64,000 bases of DNA from Pelobacter sp. UBA6093 (GTDB taxonomy: Bacteria > Desulfobacterota > Desulfuromonadia > Desulfuromonadales > Syntrophotaleaceae), in assembly GCA_002435955.1 (NCBI GenBank), contig DIWZ01000005.1, forward strand, positions 13,829 to 77,828, given 5' to 3'. A program made the translations under genes and the position numbers. Every line of letters begins with the position of its first letter. The stretch's first letter is position 1. Positions 17,347-24,968 of the stretch are shown here, piece after piece. The notes beneath the pieces were generated by a model. It did no database searches. It saw only the letters and a list, made by a program, of their open reading frames with translations, and was not told the DNA's origin.

Positions 17347-17952
17347 TCAGTAACGCAGCTTGCTGCGCTGAACAAATTTCTTGATCTTCTTCTGTCCGAG
17401 CCAGACCTTGCGATTGTCAGCCAGGCTGATCAGGGTCAGATCGACCTGGTAGTAGCGTACCTGATCCTTGCTGGCGTGATCGATGATGGTGTTGATCTGC
17501 CCCTGGAGCATGAAATCGGCGCCGAGTTCCTGCCCCATCGCCTTGCGCGTCTCCTCGCGAGCATGCAGATCCTGGTCCTTGCGTTCGTCGCGAATCTCCC
17601 CGCGCTCAAAAGACGAGGCGACAAAATCGACCCGTCCCGAATTGACCATGGAGCGCTCCATATCGGCGACAAAGGTATTGAGATTAATATGCTCATGGCT
17701 CAGATTACGCACCGTCCCGACGATGACCGCCGGACGTTTGCCGGTTTCGGCACGGAAATTCCCGACCCAGGGGCGCTCCAGCATATCGGCGATCATCTCT
17801 TCGGAGACCAGCCGCGAATCGGTATCGTTCCAGGTGCCGCTCAGATCCACGACTTCATCCGGGGCGATGCGGTTGACCTTGGTGCTGCAGCCGGACATCA
17901 GGGTCGCAGCCAGCAGGATGGTGACCAGCAGGGAAATTTTGTAGATTTTCAC
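17347..17952 (-). CDS. lpoB: LpoB-like penicillin-binding-protein activator
   Basis: 201 residues. Lipobox MSGC (Cys about 22). The domain reads DLSGTWNDTDSRLVSEEMI, RPAVIVGTVRNLSHEHIN, GADFMLQGQINTI and YYQVDLTLISLADNRKVW, which is the LpoB pattern. In E. coli LpoB is an outer-membrane lipoprotein that activates PBP1b. It overlaps the upstream LPP20 gene by 4 bases, indicating translational coupling. Confidence 0.85.
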   Translation of the reverse strand: MKIYKISLLVTILLAATLMSGCSTKVNRIAPDEVVDLSGTWNDTDSRLVSEEMIADMLERPWVGNFRAETGKRPAVIVGTVRNLSHEHINLNTFVADMERSMVNSGRVDFVASSFERGEIRDERKDQDLHAREETRKAMGQELGADFMLQGQINTIIDHASKDQVRYYQVDLTLISLADNRKVWLGQKKIKKFVQRSKLRY

Positions 17953-18500
17953 TTGGTTCCCTCCAGCCGACGATCAAAAATAGTATCACCGTGGGCTTCG
18001 AGAAACTTCCCGAAGTCCTGATTCATCTCCTGGTTGGCGGCCACGATCCGCTTGACCTGTTCGAGATCGAGTTCGGCAATGGCATGGATGGTACCACTCT
18101 TCTTGTCCCGCCAGTGGCCGATGATCCTGGCGCCGCTCAGATTGGTTTGGGTCAGGCTTTCGATCTGGCGCGCAACCGATTGCTGCCCAGCCATCTCGCC
18201 GCCTGAGCCTGTGGCGTTCCCGTAATCACTGTTGACCACATCGAAGAACGACGAAAGCACCCTTGCCACCTCGGCGCGGGCACGGTTGTCGGCGGTGGAA
18301 ACCTGCAACGATTCATCCCCCATCAACGGGGCCTGGCCCACCCCGTGGAACAACCTGCCCCCCTTGTCGTTGAGGATCTGGGACCCTTCGTTGACCCAGT
18401 TCGGCGCCCCCTTGATGCCAAGATCGCTCTCCACTCTGGTTTTACCGGCACATCCTGCCATTAGCAGAACAGCCAGACAGACAGCAAACAGTTTTTTCAT
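17949..18500 (-). CDS. LPP20-family lipoprotein (first gene of operon)
   Basis: 183 residues, lipobox MAGC (Cys about 17). LPP20 domain: GAPNWVNEGSQILNDKGGRL, VSTADNRARAEVARVLSSFF and HAIAELDLEQVK. An AGGGGAGG-like RBS lies before the ATG. First gene of the four-gene lipoprotein operon running to 14999. Confidence 0.83.
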   Translation of the reverse strand: MKKLFAVCLAVLLMAGCAGKTRVESDLGIKGAPNWVNEGSQILNDKGGRLFHGVGQAPLMGDESLQVSTADNRARAEVARVLSSFFDVVNSDYGNATGSGGEMAGQQSVARQIESLTQTNLSGARIIGHWRDKKSGTIHAIAELDLEQVKRIVAANQEMNQDFGKFLEAHGDTIFDRRLEGTK

Positions 18501-18697
18501 GATTACAATGTCCTCCCCTAAAAAGTATCGATTCCACTGATGTTGAGAACCCAGTCGTAATTTTACCTTTCGATTCAGCCGTCAGTGTACTCAGGCAACA
18601 TGCCGACATTGGAATAATACCACAAACACTCCTTCTTCCCGCCGCTACAACCTTAATCTTTGCCCCTCGAGAAGAGATGCTTTTTCACTTCCGGCGT

Positions 18698-19750
18698 TCA
18701 GACTACCCGGATTCCCGGCCGGGAATCCGCCACCGCCCGACCGATGATCGCTGCCGAAGCAATGCCGGCCCCCCGCAAATCCCGCAGCAGGGCCTCGGCC
18801 TGATCCTCGGCAACCGCCAGCAGCAAGCCGCCGGAGGTCTGGGGATCGAAGAGCAATTCCTCCTGTGCTGCCGAGAGCTTCACCGCCAGATCCAGTTTCC
18901 CGGTCACCAGCTTTCGGTTCGGTCCATTGCTGCCGGTGGTCTCTCCTTTTTCATACATCTTCAGGACGTTTGGATAAATGGGCAGAGCCGCATAGGCGAA
19001 TTCGATCACCAGCCCGCTCCCCCGGGCCATCTCCAGGGTGTGCCCGGCCAGGGCGAAACCGGTGATGTCGGTGCAGGCATGGATATCGTACTTCAGGGCG
19101 ATCTCCACCGCCGGTCCGTTGAGAAAAGCGACCTGCGGCAGCACCGGGTCGAGTTCCGCCCGCGGCAATCGGCCGGAGCGGCAGGCGTTGAAAAGCACGC
19201 CGGTTCCCAGGGGTTTGGTGAGAATCAGCACATCGCCCGGAAGGGCTCCGTGGTTGGCGAGAATCCGCTTTGGCGACACCAATCCGGTTACGGCCAGGCC
19301 GTAGACCGGTTCCTCGCTGTCGGTGGAGTGCCCCCCAGCCAGGCTGGCGCCGGCCTCGGTCACCTTTTCGTGTCCCCCCTTGAGGATTTCCCGCAGCACA
19401 TCGGAGCCGAGTTTTTTCTCCGGGTACATCACCAGGTTCAGGGCGGTAATGGGCCGGCCGCCCATGGCGTAGATATCGGAGAGGGCGTTGGCGGCGGCAA
19501 TGCGCCCGAACCAGATCGGTTCGTCCACCGGCGGGGTGATATAATCCACCGTCGAAACCACCGCCAGTTCATCGGTCAACCGATAGACCGCGGCATCATC
19601 ACTCGATTCAAACCCGATCAGCAGGTTCGGGTCGGTCGGGGCCGGCAGCCCCTGCAGTGCGTCCGACAGGACCGTCGGACCGATTTTGGCCGCTCAGCCG
19701 CAGGTGCGGGCCAGGCCGGTGAGAGTTCTTTTCTTGCCGAAGAATTTCAT
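18698..19750 (-). CDS. selD: Selenide, water dikinase, selenoprotein form (in-frame UGA = Sec19)
   Basis: 350 residues when read from the ATG at 19750 through an in-frame TGA (19696-19694). The N-terminus is MKFFGKKRTLTGLARTCG, Sec, AAKIGPTVL; Sec aligns with the catalytic Cys17 of E. coli SelD (GCGCKI), and the conserved Lys follows three residues later. Downstream motifs are canonical: SSDDAAVYRL, TPPVDEPIWFGRIAAANALSDIYAMGG (Asp/Gly ATP-Mg sites) and TSGGLLLAV. It makes selenophosphate from selenide and ATP for Sec-tRNA synthesis. A SECIS-like hairpin follows the UGA. An ORF caller would begin only at 19579 and lose the active site. Confidence 0.93.
19661..19680 (-). promoter_or_regulatory. 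Bacterial SECIS hairpin in selD
   Basis: Beginning 13 bases after the UGA, a perfect seven-base stem GTCCGAC / GTCGGAC closes a GGTCCT loop. The GGTC in the loop resembles the GGUCU apical loop of the E. coli fdhF SECIS that SelB binds. Confidence 0.75.
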
Positions 19751-19768
19751 TGCGCTCTCCACTTTCCG

Positions 19769-19897
19769 TTATGTCGAATAGGATGAAAACTGAACCGAGA
19801 TTTTCAATCTGCGGCGGATAAGCTGCGAGGTGGTGTCGATGTAAAAGCCCAGGGTATAGATGCCGAGAATCCCCAAGATCGCCGATTCCTGCATCAT
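19769..19897 (-). CDS. Candidate 42-residue membrane peptide upstream of selD
   Basis: GGGAGG precedes the tandem ATGATG. The peptide begins MMQESAILGILGIYTLGFYI, one hydrophobic helix, followed by a basic tail SQLIRRRLKIS. It ends 18 bases before selD, so it could be co-transcribed. A longer in-frame ORF to 20044 lacks an RBS. Family unknown. Confidence 0.4.
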   Translation of the reverse strand: MMQESAILGILGIYTLGFYIDTTSQLIRRRLKISVQFSSYST

Positions 19898-20131
19898 AAC
19901 CTCCCAGCGATAAAAGAGAAAGGCCAGAAACTGCCCGTACACCCGCGACAGCATCGACGGCCTCAGGGTTGGATGAACAGATAAGCGAGGATGTATCAAT
20001 AGGAAAAGTGAACAGAATTGATAATACCGATACCCCCTTTTCATAATTTAAATTTCAAGTTGCAACATCCCCCTGCGTGTGGAAAGATTGATGGAAAGCG
20101 CCCACGAAACCATTCGTTGAAAAGGAAGACC

Positions 20132-21454
20132 GTGCCAGACAAAGCCCTTCTCATTCTTCTCGATGGCCTCGGCGATCGCGCCTATCAGGAACTCGATTGG
20201 CGAACCCCGTTGCAGGCGGCAAAGACCCCTTTTCTCGACCGGCTGGCGCGCGAAGGCGGCAACGGTATGTATCACGCCGCCGCCTTGGGTCAGGCCCTGC
20301 CCAGCGAAAACGCCCATTTCGCCATGTTCGGTTACCCGCCGGAAGATTTTCCCGGCCGCGGCGCCCTCGAAGCACTCGGAGCCGGAATAGCGCTGCAGCC
20401 GGGCGAGGTGGCCCTGCTCATTCACCTGGTCAGCCTGCATGCCGAAGGCGGTGTACTGATGCTCGACCAGGACACTCCCCGCCTTCATCCCGAAGAGGCC
20501 GGCGAATTCATCGCCGCCATCGCCGAATTCGAAACGGGCGGCGTGAGCGTGCGTTTCGAGCAGACCAAAGGCGCTTTCGGGGTGCTCATCCTGCGCGGTG
20601 AGGTGTCCCCCTTCGTCACCGACACCAACCTGATGAAGGAGGGCGTGCCGCTTCCCGACGTGCTGCCCTGGCATGCTCACGTCGACGATCCGGCGGCGCA
20701 GCATACGGCGACCGTGCTGAAGGCTTACCACTGCTGGGCCCATCGCCAATTGGCGCGACATCCCCTCAATGGTGTCCGCAAGCAAAAAGGCCTGGCGCCG
20801 ATCAATGGCGTGGTCACCCAGCGCGCCGGCCGCCTCAAGCCGGTTGCCCCGTTCCGGGTGCAAAACGGCCTGCGCGGACTCTCCATCTCCTCCGGCATCA
20901 TCTACTGGGGGCTGTCCCGCTTTCTTGGCCTCGACCTGCGCCAGGCAAGCGACTCCCAAAGCCCTGGCCGGGATCTTGCCGAGCGGCTGTGCCTGGCCCG
21001 GTCCGCGCTGAGCCAATACGAATTCATTCACGTCCACACCAAGGCGCCGGATGTGGCCGCCCATGCCAAGGATCCGCAGCAGAAAAAAAGGGTCATCGAG
21101 GAACTCGACGACGCCATCGCCCAAGAGCTCGGGCCGGTGCTCGCGGATCCGGCCGTTCTGGTGGTGGTGACCGCGGATCACTCGACCCCGAGCGGCGGAC
21201 CGCTGGTGCATTCAGGGGAACCGGTGCCCCTGCTCTTCCGCGGCGCGGGCGTTCGCCGCGACGGCGTCGACCGGTTCGATGAAATCAGCGCGGCGGGCGG
21301 GGCGCTGGGCAGCGTGCGCGGCAGAGAGTTCATGTACCTGATGCTCAACTACCTGGAACGGGCCAAGCTGATGGGGATCATGGATACACCGGTCGATCAG
21401 CCCTACTGGCCGGGCGATTACCAACCCTTCCGGCTCGAGGAGGGCGAGTCGTGA
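20132..21454 (+). CDS. Cofactor-independent phosphoglycerate mutase, archaeal (ApgM) type
   Basis: 440 residues from a GTG with AAGGAAG upstream; the longer frame from 20018 adds 38 residues unlike the family. Alkaline-phosphatase-superfamily signatures: LLILLDGLGDRAY (first metal Asp), ALPSENAHFAMFGYPP (phospho-acceptor Ser in SEN), HVHTKAPDVAAH and VTADHSTPSGGPLVHSGEPV (metal Asp/His). It would interconvert 3- and 2-phosphoglycerate in glycolysis, or be a phosphonate-type paralogue. Its stop overlaps the next start (GTGA), so the two are coupled. Confidence 0.8.
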   Translation: MPDKALLILLDGLGDRAYQELDWRTPLQAAKTPFLDRLAREGGNGMYHAAALGQALPSENAHFAMFGYPPEDFPGRGALEALGAGIALQPGEVALLIHLVSLHAEGGVLMLDQDTPRLHPEEAGEFIAAIAEFETGGVSVRFEQTKGAFGVLILRGEVSPFVTDTNLMKEGVPLPDVLPWHAHVDDPAAQHTATVLKAYHCWAHRQLARHPLNGVRKQKGLAPINGVVTQRAGRLKPVAPFRVQNGLRGLSISSGIIYWGLSRFLGLDLRQASDSQSPGRDLAERLCLARSALSQYEFIHVHTKAPDVAAHAKDPQQKKRVIEELDDAIAQELGPVLADPAVLVVVTADHSTPSGGPLVHSGEPVPLLFRGAGVRRDGVDRFDEISAAGGALGSVRGREFMYLMLNYLERAKLMGIMDTPVDQPYWPGDYQPFRLEEGES

Positions 21455-22023
21455 CCGCCTGTTACCAGACCGGAGTCATACACGGCCGATTCCAGGTCCT
21501 GCACAACGACCACCTGCGCTATCTTCTCGCCGGCAAGGCGCTGTGCGATCACCTGGTGGTCGGCATCACCAATCCCGATCCGACCCTGAGCCGGGACGAA
21601 CAGGCCGACCCGAAGCGCAACAGCGTTCTGGCCAACCCTCTGACCTACTTCGAGCGCCTGATGCTGGTCCGGCGCAGTCTCGAGGAAGCGGGGATTAGCC
21701 CGTCGGAATTCTCCGTCGTACCTCTGCCGATCAACCTGCCCGAACTCTATCGCTACTACACGCCCGTCGAAGCGGTCTTCTTCCTGTCGATCTACGACGA
21801 CTGGGGACGCAGGAAACTCGGTTATTTCCGGGAACTTGGACTGAAAACCCACGTTCTCTGGGAGGTGCACCCGGAAGAGAAGGGCCTCAGCGCCACAGAG
21901 GTTCGCAAGAGGATGATGGAAGGCAAGGCCTGGGAAGCCATGGTACCGGCCGGCGTCGCGGCCCTGTTGAAAGAATGGGGCATTCCCGCCCGGTTGCGGG
22001 ATCTAGCCCGAAAAGAGGGGTAA
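21451..22023 (+). CDS. Nucleotidyltransferase of the NMNAT (NadM-like) type
   Basis: 190 residues. N-terminal nucleotidyltransferase motif VIHGRFQVLHNDH, a variant of GRFQPFHNGH, and C-terminal SATEVRKRMMEGKAWEAMVP resembling the ISxTxxR motif. The family adenylylates nicotinamide or nicotinate mononucleotide in NAD synthesis. The Gly of the HxGH motif is Asp here (HNDH), so the exact substrate is less certain. GTG start overlaps the stop of the preceding gene by 4 bases. Confidence 0.75.
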   Translation: MTACYQTGVIHGRFQVLHNDHLRYLLAGKALCDHLVVGITNPDPTLSRDEQADPKRNSVLANPLTYFERLMLVRRSLEEAGISPSEFSVVPLPINLPELYRYYTPVEAVFFLSIYDDWGRRKLGYFRELGLKTHVLWEVHPEEKGLSATEVRKRMMEGKAWEAMVPAGVAALLKEWGIPARLRDLARKEG

Positions 22024-22071
22024 GGCGATGCCCTGCCCTGCTCTGAAAATCTCTTCCCGGGGAAAAAGAAA

Positions 22072-22107
22072 GGGGGCCGCAAACTGCTAAATCCAATGGT
22101 AGCCCCC
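22072..22107 (+). repeat. REP-like family A copy
   Basis: GGGGGC ... CTGCTAAATCCAATGGTAGC ... CCCCC, a diverged plus-strand copy of the family A core, with outer GGGGGC/GCCCCC arms. Confidence 0.65.
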
Positions 22108-22112
22108 AAGGT

Positions 22113-22168
22113 TGCCTGTTCAAGTATCGGCATGTCTCTTCTACAAGGGTCAAGCAAGGACTTGACCC
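22113..22168 (+). repeat. Dispersed repeat with CAAGTC-type palindrome
   Basis: TCAAGTATCGGCATGTCTC, then a perfect hairpin GGGTCAAG (22147-22154) / CTTGACCC (22161-22168). A close copy is at 24362-24409 and partial copies at about 34376 and 36688. The 22024-22321 spacer holds these two repeats and no gene. Confidence 0.6.
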
Positions 22169-22321
22169 CCTTGCCTTTGCTCTTCACTAACAAGATTTGT
22201 TGGATTTCCAAGGTATGATTCTTGTAGTGTGATTCGATCCATGCTTCGATCCCCCCTGGCGAGCAGCGTCAAACGCCGGATTTGGGCATTCTCTCATCAC
22301 CACCATCCGGGAGGAACTCTT

Positions 22322-23320
22322 GTGAAAAAGGTATTTGTAACCGGTGCCACCGGTTTGATCGGCGCAAGTCTGGTCCGGGAACTGCTGGCGGAAGGCTGCC
22401 ACGTCAGGGCTCTTGTCAGGCGCGGGTCGGACCGGAAAAACCTGGCGGGGCTCGATATCGATCTTTGCGAGGGGGACCTGCTGGACAGGGGCTCCCTGGA
22501 AAAAGGGCTTGCCGGCTGCGACACGCTCTTTCATGCCGCGGCCGATTACCGCCTCTGGACCCGGGACCCCGAATCCATGTACGCCGTCAATGTGGGCGGA
22601 ACCCGATCCATACTGGAAGCGGCCCTGAAAAAGGGCGTTTCCCGGGTCGTCTATACCAGCAGCGTCGGCACCCTCGGCAACCCCGGCAACGGCGAACCGG
22701 GAACAGAGGAAACCCCGGTCACTTTCTCCGAGATGGTTGGTCACTACAAGAAAAGCAAGTTTCTCGCGGAACGCGAAGCGGAAAGGTTTCTGGAGCACGG
22801 TCTGCCGCTGGTCATCGTCAATCCCTCGACCCCGGTGGGATGGCTCGATATCAAACCGACCCCCACCGGGAAAATCATTGTCGATTTTCTCAACCGCAAA
22901 ATGCCCGCCTACCTCGATACCGGCCTGAACCTGATCGATGTGGAAGACTGCGCCAGGGGCCACGTCCTGGCGGCCAGACACGGCCGGATCGGCGAAAAAT
23001 ACATCCTGGGAAACGAAAACCTGACTCTGCTGGAGATCTTCTCGCACCTGGAGGAGATTTCGGGGCTGCCCGCGCCGCGAATAAAACTCCCCTACACCCC
23101 GGTTCTCCTGGCGGCGCATATCAACGAGGCGATCTCCCGCTTCACCGGAATAGCACCACTGATTCCCCTGGCGGGGGTTCGAATGGCGGGCAAACGGATG
23201 TTCTTCGATTCCTCCAAGGCCAAACGGGAGCTCGGACTCCCTCAGCAGTCGATTGAAAATGCCTTGAGCAAGGCGGTGGATTGGTTCCGCAACGAGGGAT
23301 ACGTGAGCCGCTTGAATTAG
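22322..23320 (+). CDS. hpnA: Hopanoid-associated NAD-dependent sugar epimerase (HpnA-type)
   Basis: 332 residues from a GTG, GGAGG eight bases before it. Extended SDR: Rossmann start VFVTGATGLIGASLVRELL, FHAAADYRLW, and catalytic YTSSVG ... HYKKSKFLAE (Tyr-x3-Lys). VNPSTPVGWLDIKPTPTG is highly typical of HpnA. The family acts in bacteriohopanetetrol side-chain or sugar decoration. No squalene-hopene cyclase is in the window. Start chosen because the upstream frame (22229) has no RBS. Confidence 0.88.
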   Translation: MKKVFVTGATGLIGASLVRELLAEGCHVRALVRRGSDRKNLAGLDIDLCEGDLLDRGSLEKGLAGCDTLFHAAADYRLWTRDPESMYAVNVGGTRSILEAALKKGVSRVVYTSSVGTLGNPGNGEPGTEETPVTFSEMVGHYKKSKFLAEREAERFLEHGLPLVIVNPSTPVGWLDIKPTPTGKIIVDFLNRKMPAYLDTGLNLIDVEDCARGHVLAARHGRIGEKYILGNENLTLLEIFSHLEEISGLPAPRIKLPYTPVLLAAHINEAISRFTGIAPLIPLAGVRMAGKRMFFDSSKAKRELGLPQQSIENALSKAVDWFRNEGYVSRLN

Positions 23321-23493
23321 CAGTCCCCGTACTGTGCCCCGGCCTTTCTGTCCTATTTTTCAACGCTGGTAATTCTGGACGGGTCACAGCAAGGCGGAGC
23401 TCTTGAGGGGTAAGACGCCGTTTGGTTGCACCAGTGCCCCAATGAACGAGACGGCTGAGGCTGTAGAGGCATTGCGGCAGCCGGTCGCCGCCC

Positions 23494-24123
23494 TTACTCC
23501 GAAGGATCCCGGCTGATGTTTTCCAACAGAACGGCTCCAGACAGCAGCAGGCGGTAATCGATCAGACATTCGGCATCGGCCCGCTCGCGGATAACCCAGT
23601 CTTTGCTCTTCAATACCCTGTCGACCAGGCCACGAAACCCTTTTTGTTCCTTGCCCGGATTTTCCTCCAGGCGTTTTTCCCGCTCCATCCGGGCGACCAG
23701 GTTGCCATGCTCGATAATCTCGTAGCCGTCGGGACGGTGACCGAAAAAGGCGTCCCCCAGCCGAAACAACCAGAAGCGGGGATTGTACCTGGCCCGAAAC
23801 CGGCCAACCTCTTTGGAGTTGGCGTCCCGGATGCGCCACTCCGTTTTGCCCAGCAGGCGCCTTTCAAGGGAGCCGTGCAGCACCCCCTGGCCGTCTTCGA
23901 CGACCCAGGTGAAATTCATCAGGCGACGTTTCTGCCGCAGGATAAACTTGACGGCTTCCAAGTCGTTCAGGGGAACAAACTCAGTAGGCTTTGAGCACCA
24001 CCGGCTGATATGGCACTGGCAGAAAGGAGCTTCGTCCCTGAAAAACCGATAGCTGCCGAGATAGCCCTTGGGCCTACCGCCCTCTTCTTGCCCGGTGATT
24101 CTCTGCATTCTGAATATCGGCAT
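23494..24123 (-). CDS. Uncharacterised protein, possibly LURP/tubby-like
   Basis: 209 residues, basic and aromatic-rich, no signal or membrane helix. Repeated beta-strand pattern (EWRIRDANSKEVGRFRARYN, RPDGYEIIEHGNLVARMERE) with two tandem strand-turn units suggests a scramblase/LURP-one-like barrel; this is only a resemblance. N-terminal text carries FCQCH and CSKPTEF. It converges on hpnA. Function unknown. Confidence 0.55.
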   Translation of the reverse strand: MPIFRMQRITGQEEGGRPKGYLGSYRFFRDEAPFCQCHISRWCSKPTEFVPLNDLEAVKFILRQKRRLMNFTWVVEDGQGVLHGSLERRLLGKTEWRIRDANSKEVGRFRARYNPRFWLFRLGDAFFGHRPDGYEIIEHGNLVARMEREKRLEENPGKEQKGFRGLVDRVLKSKDWVIRERADAECLIDYRLLLSGAVLLENISRDPSE

Positions 24124-24251
24124 GGATGCTGATCCTTAAGGGAGATGAACCGGTCGAAGCGACAAACCGATAAATCATGCCTGCCCTATTCCGTGCCAAC
24201 CTGCTGGACCGGTCGCTTTACTTCCGCCCCCTCTATGTTCTCTTGTTTGCT

Positions 24252-24343
24252 AGAAATGGCGGCTCTAAGGCGAATATATGGGGGCCCAATTTGCGTTATT
24301 CTTTATATAAATCAAACTTTATCCAAGTCCGACCTCAGCTATG
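24252..24343 (+). repeat. Dispersed repeat family B, copy 1
   Basis: AAATGGCGGCTCTAAGGCG, then an AT-rich centre, and the tail GACCTCAGCTATG. About 80 % like the copies at 34405-34506 and 43341-43442 by eye. Confidence 0.7.
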
Positions 24344-24410
24344 AGCCCCTCAGAATTAAGGGGTCAAGTATCGGCATGACTCTTCTACAAGGGTCAAGCA
24401 AAGACTTTGT

Positions 24411-24579
24411 ATCTAGTGCCCTGTGCGGTTAATCGTGTCTTCTAATTCTGGTCCTTTTGGCCGCTGTCTGCGTTACGCCTCCTCGGTTTAGGGCTGGCTA
24501 GACCTGCGTCGGCGCGCCTTGACAGCGACCAAAATGCCGCAAAATTAATTGACGCGATTAACCAAACAGGACACTAGAC
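24411..24579. mobile_element. MITE-like palindromic element
   Basis: About 169 bases with long terminal inverted repeats: CTAGTGCCCTGTGCGGTTAA at the left and its near-complement (reading CTAGTGTCCTGTTTGGTTAA) at the right, both followed inward by TCGTGTC/TCGCGTC. A second inner pair TTTTGGCCGCTGTC / GACAGCGACCAAAA extends the foldback. No ORF, so non-autonomous. Confidence 0.65.
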
Positions 24580-24589
24580 AACCCTGCTG

Positions 24590-24701
24590 TAAATACGAGC
24601 AAAGAACCGTCCTTGTCAAACTTTCTAATACTTATTGGGTGGAAACAGCCACTGTCTTGATGGGTCACAAAAGGGGGATACAGTGAAACCAGGAGGTAGA
24701 C
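24590..24701 (+). repeat. 112-base duplicated block, copy 1
   Basis: Nearly the same as 45765-45877: TAAATACGAGCAAAGAACCG at the left and GATACAGTGAAACCAGGAGG at the right. Here the block runs directly into the family A/B tail (CCCCAGCTATG), as if joined by the repeat machinery; at 45877 it runs into the RBS region of the dioxygenase gene. Confidence 0.7.
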
Positions 24702-24968
24702 CCCAGCTATGAGCTCCCGACCAGGGAGAGCGACAAAGCGGCCGGCAGCGCACTGTATCACTGTCTGCGGTCGGGGTGCGAGAAGCCTCAACCTTGATGG
24801 CGTCGCAAAAAGTTCGCCCTTGTATGTTAGTTCCAAAGCAAATCAGAGTAAGGATTTTTGATTCCTGTCGAGGTAAGATGTCGACAAAAAGTTGCCGGGG
24901 AAGCCGTTCCCCCCTGAAAAACCACCAAGCCTTGTAGCACGAATTTTTTGCTTAGCCATCCCATGAGG

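Larger units (their letters stand above)
24124..24968. other. 845-base gene-free zone made of repeats
   Basis: No credible gene. From left to right it contains a family B repeat (24252-24343), the CAAGTC repeat (24358-24409), a MITE-like inverted-repeat element (24411-24579), and a 112-base block duplicated before the dioxygenase gene at 45765. Confidence 0.6.

Noticed and set aside
24411..24579. Integron attC site
   Set aside because: The core does not fit RYYYAAC/GTTRRRY boxes and no integrase is present.
24558..24836. 92-residue minus-strand ORF
   Set aside because: It spans the MITE-like end and the duplicated block, has no RBS or family text, and codon positions do not look coding.
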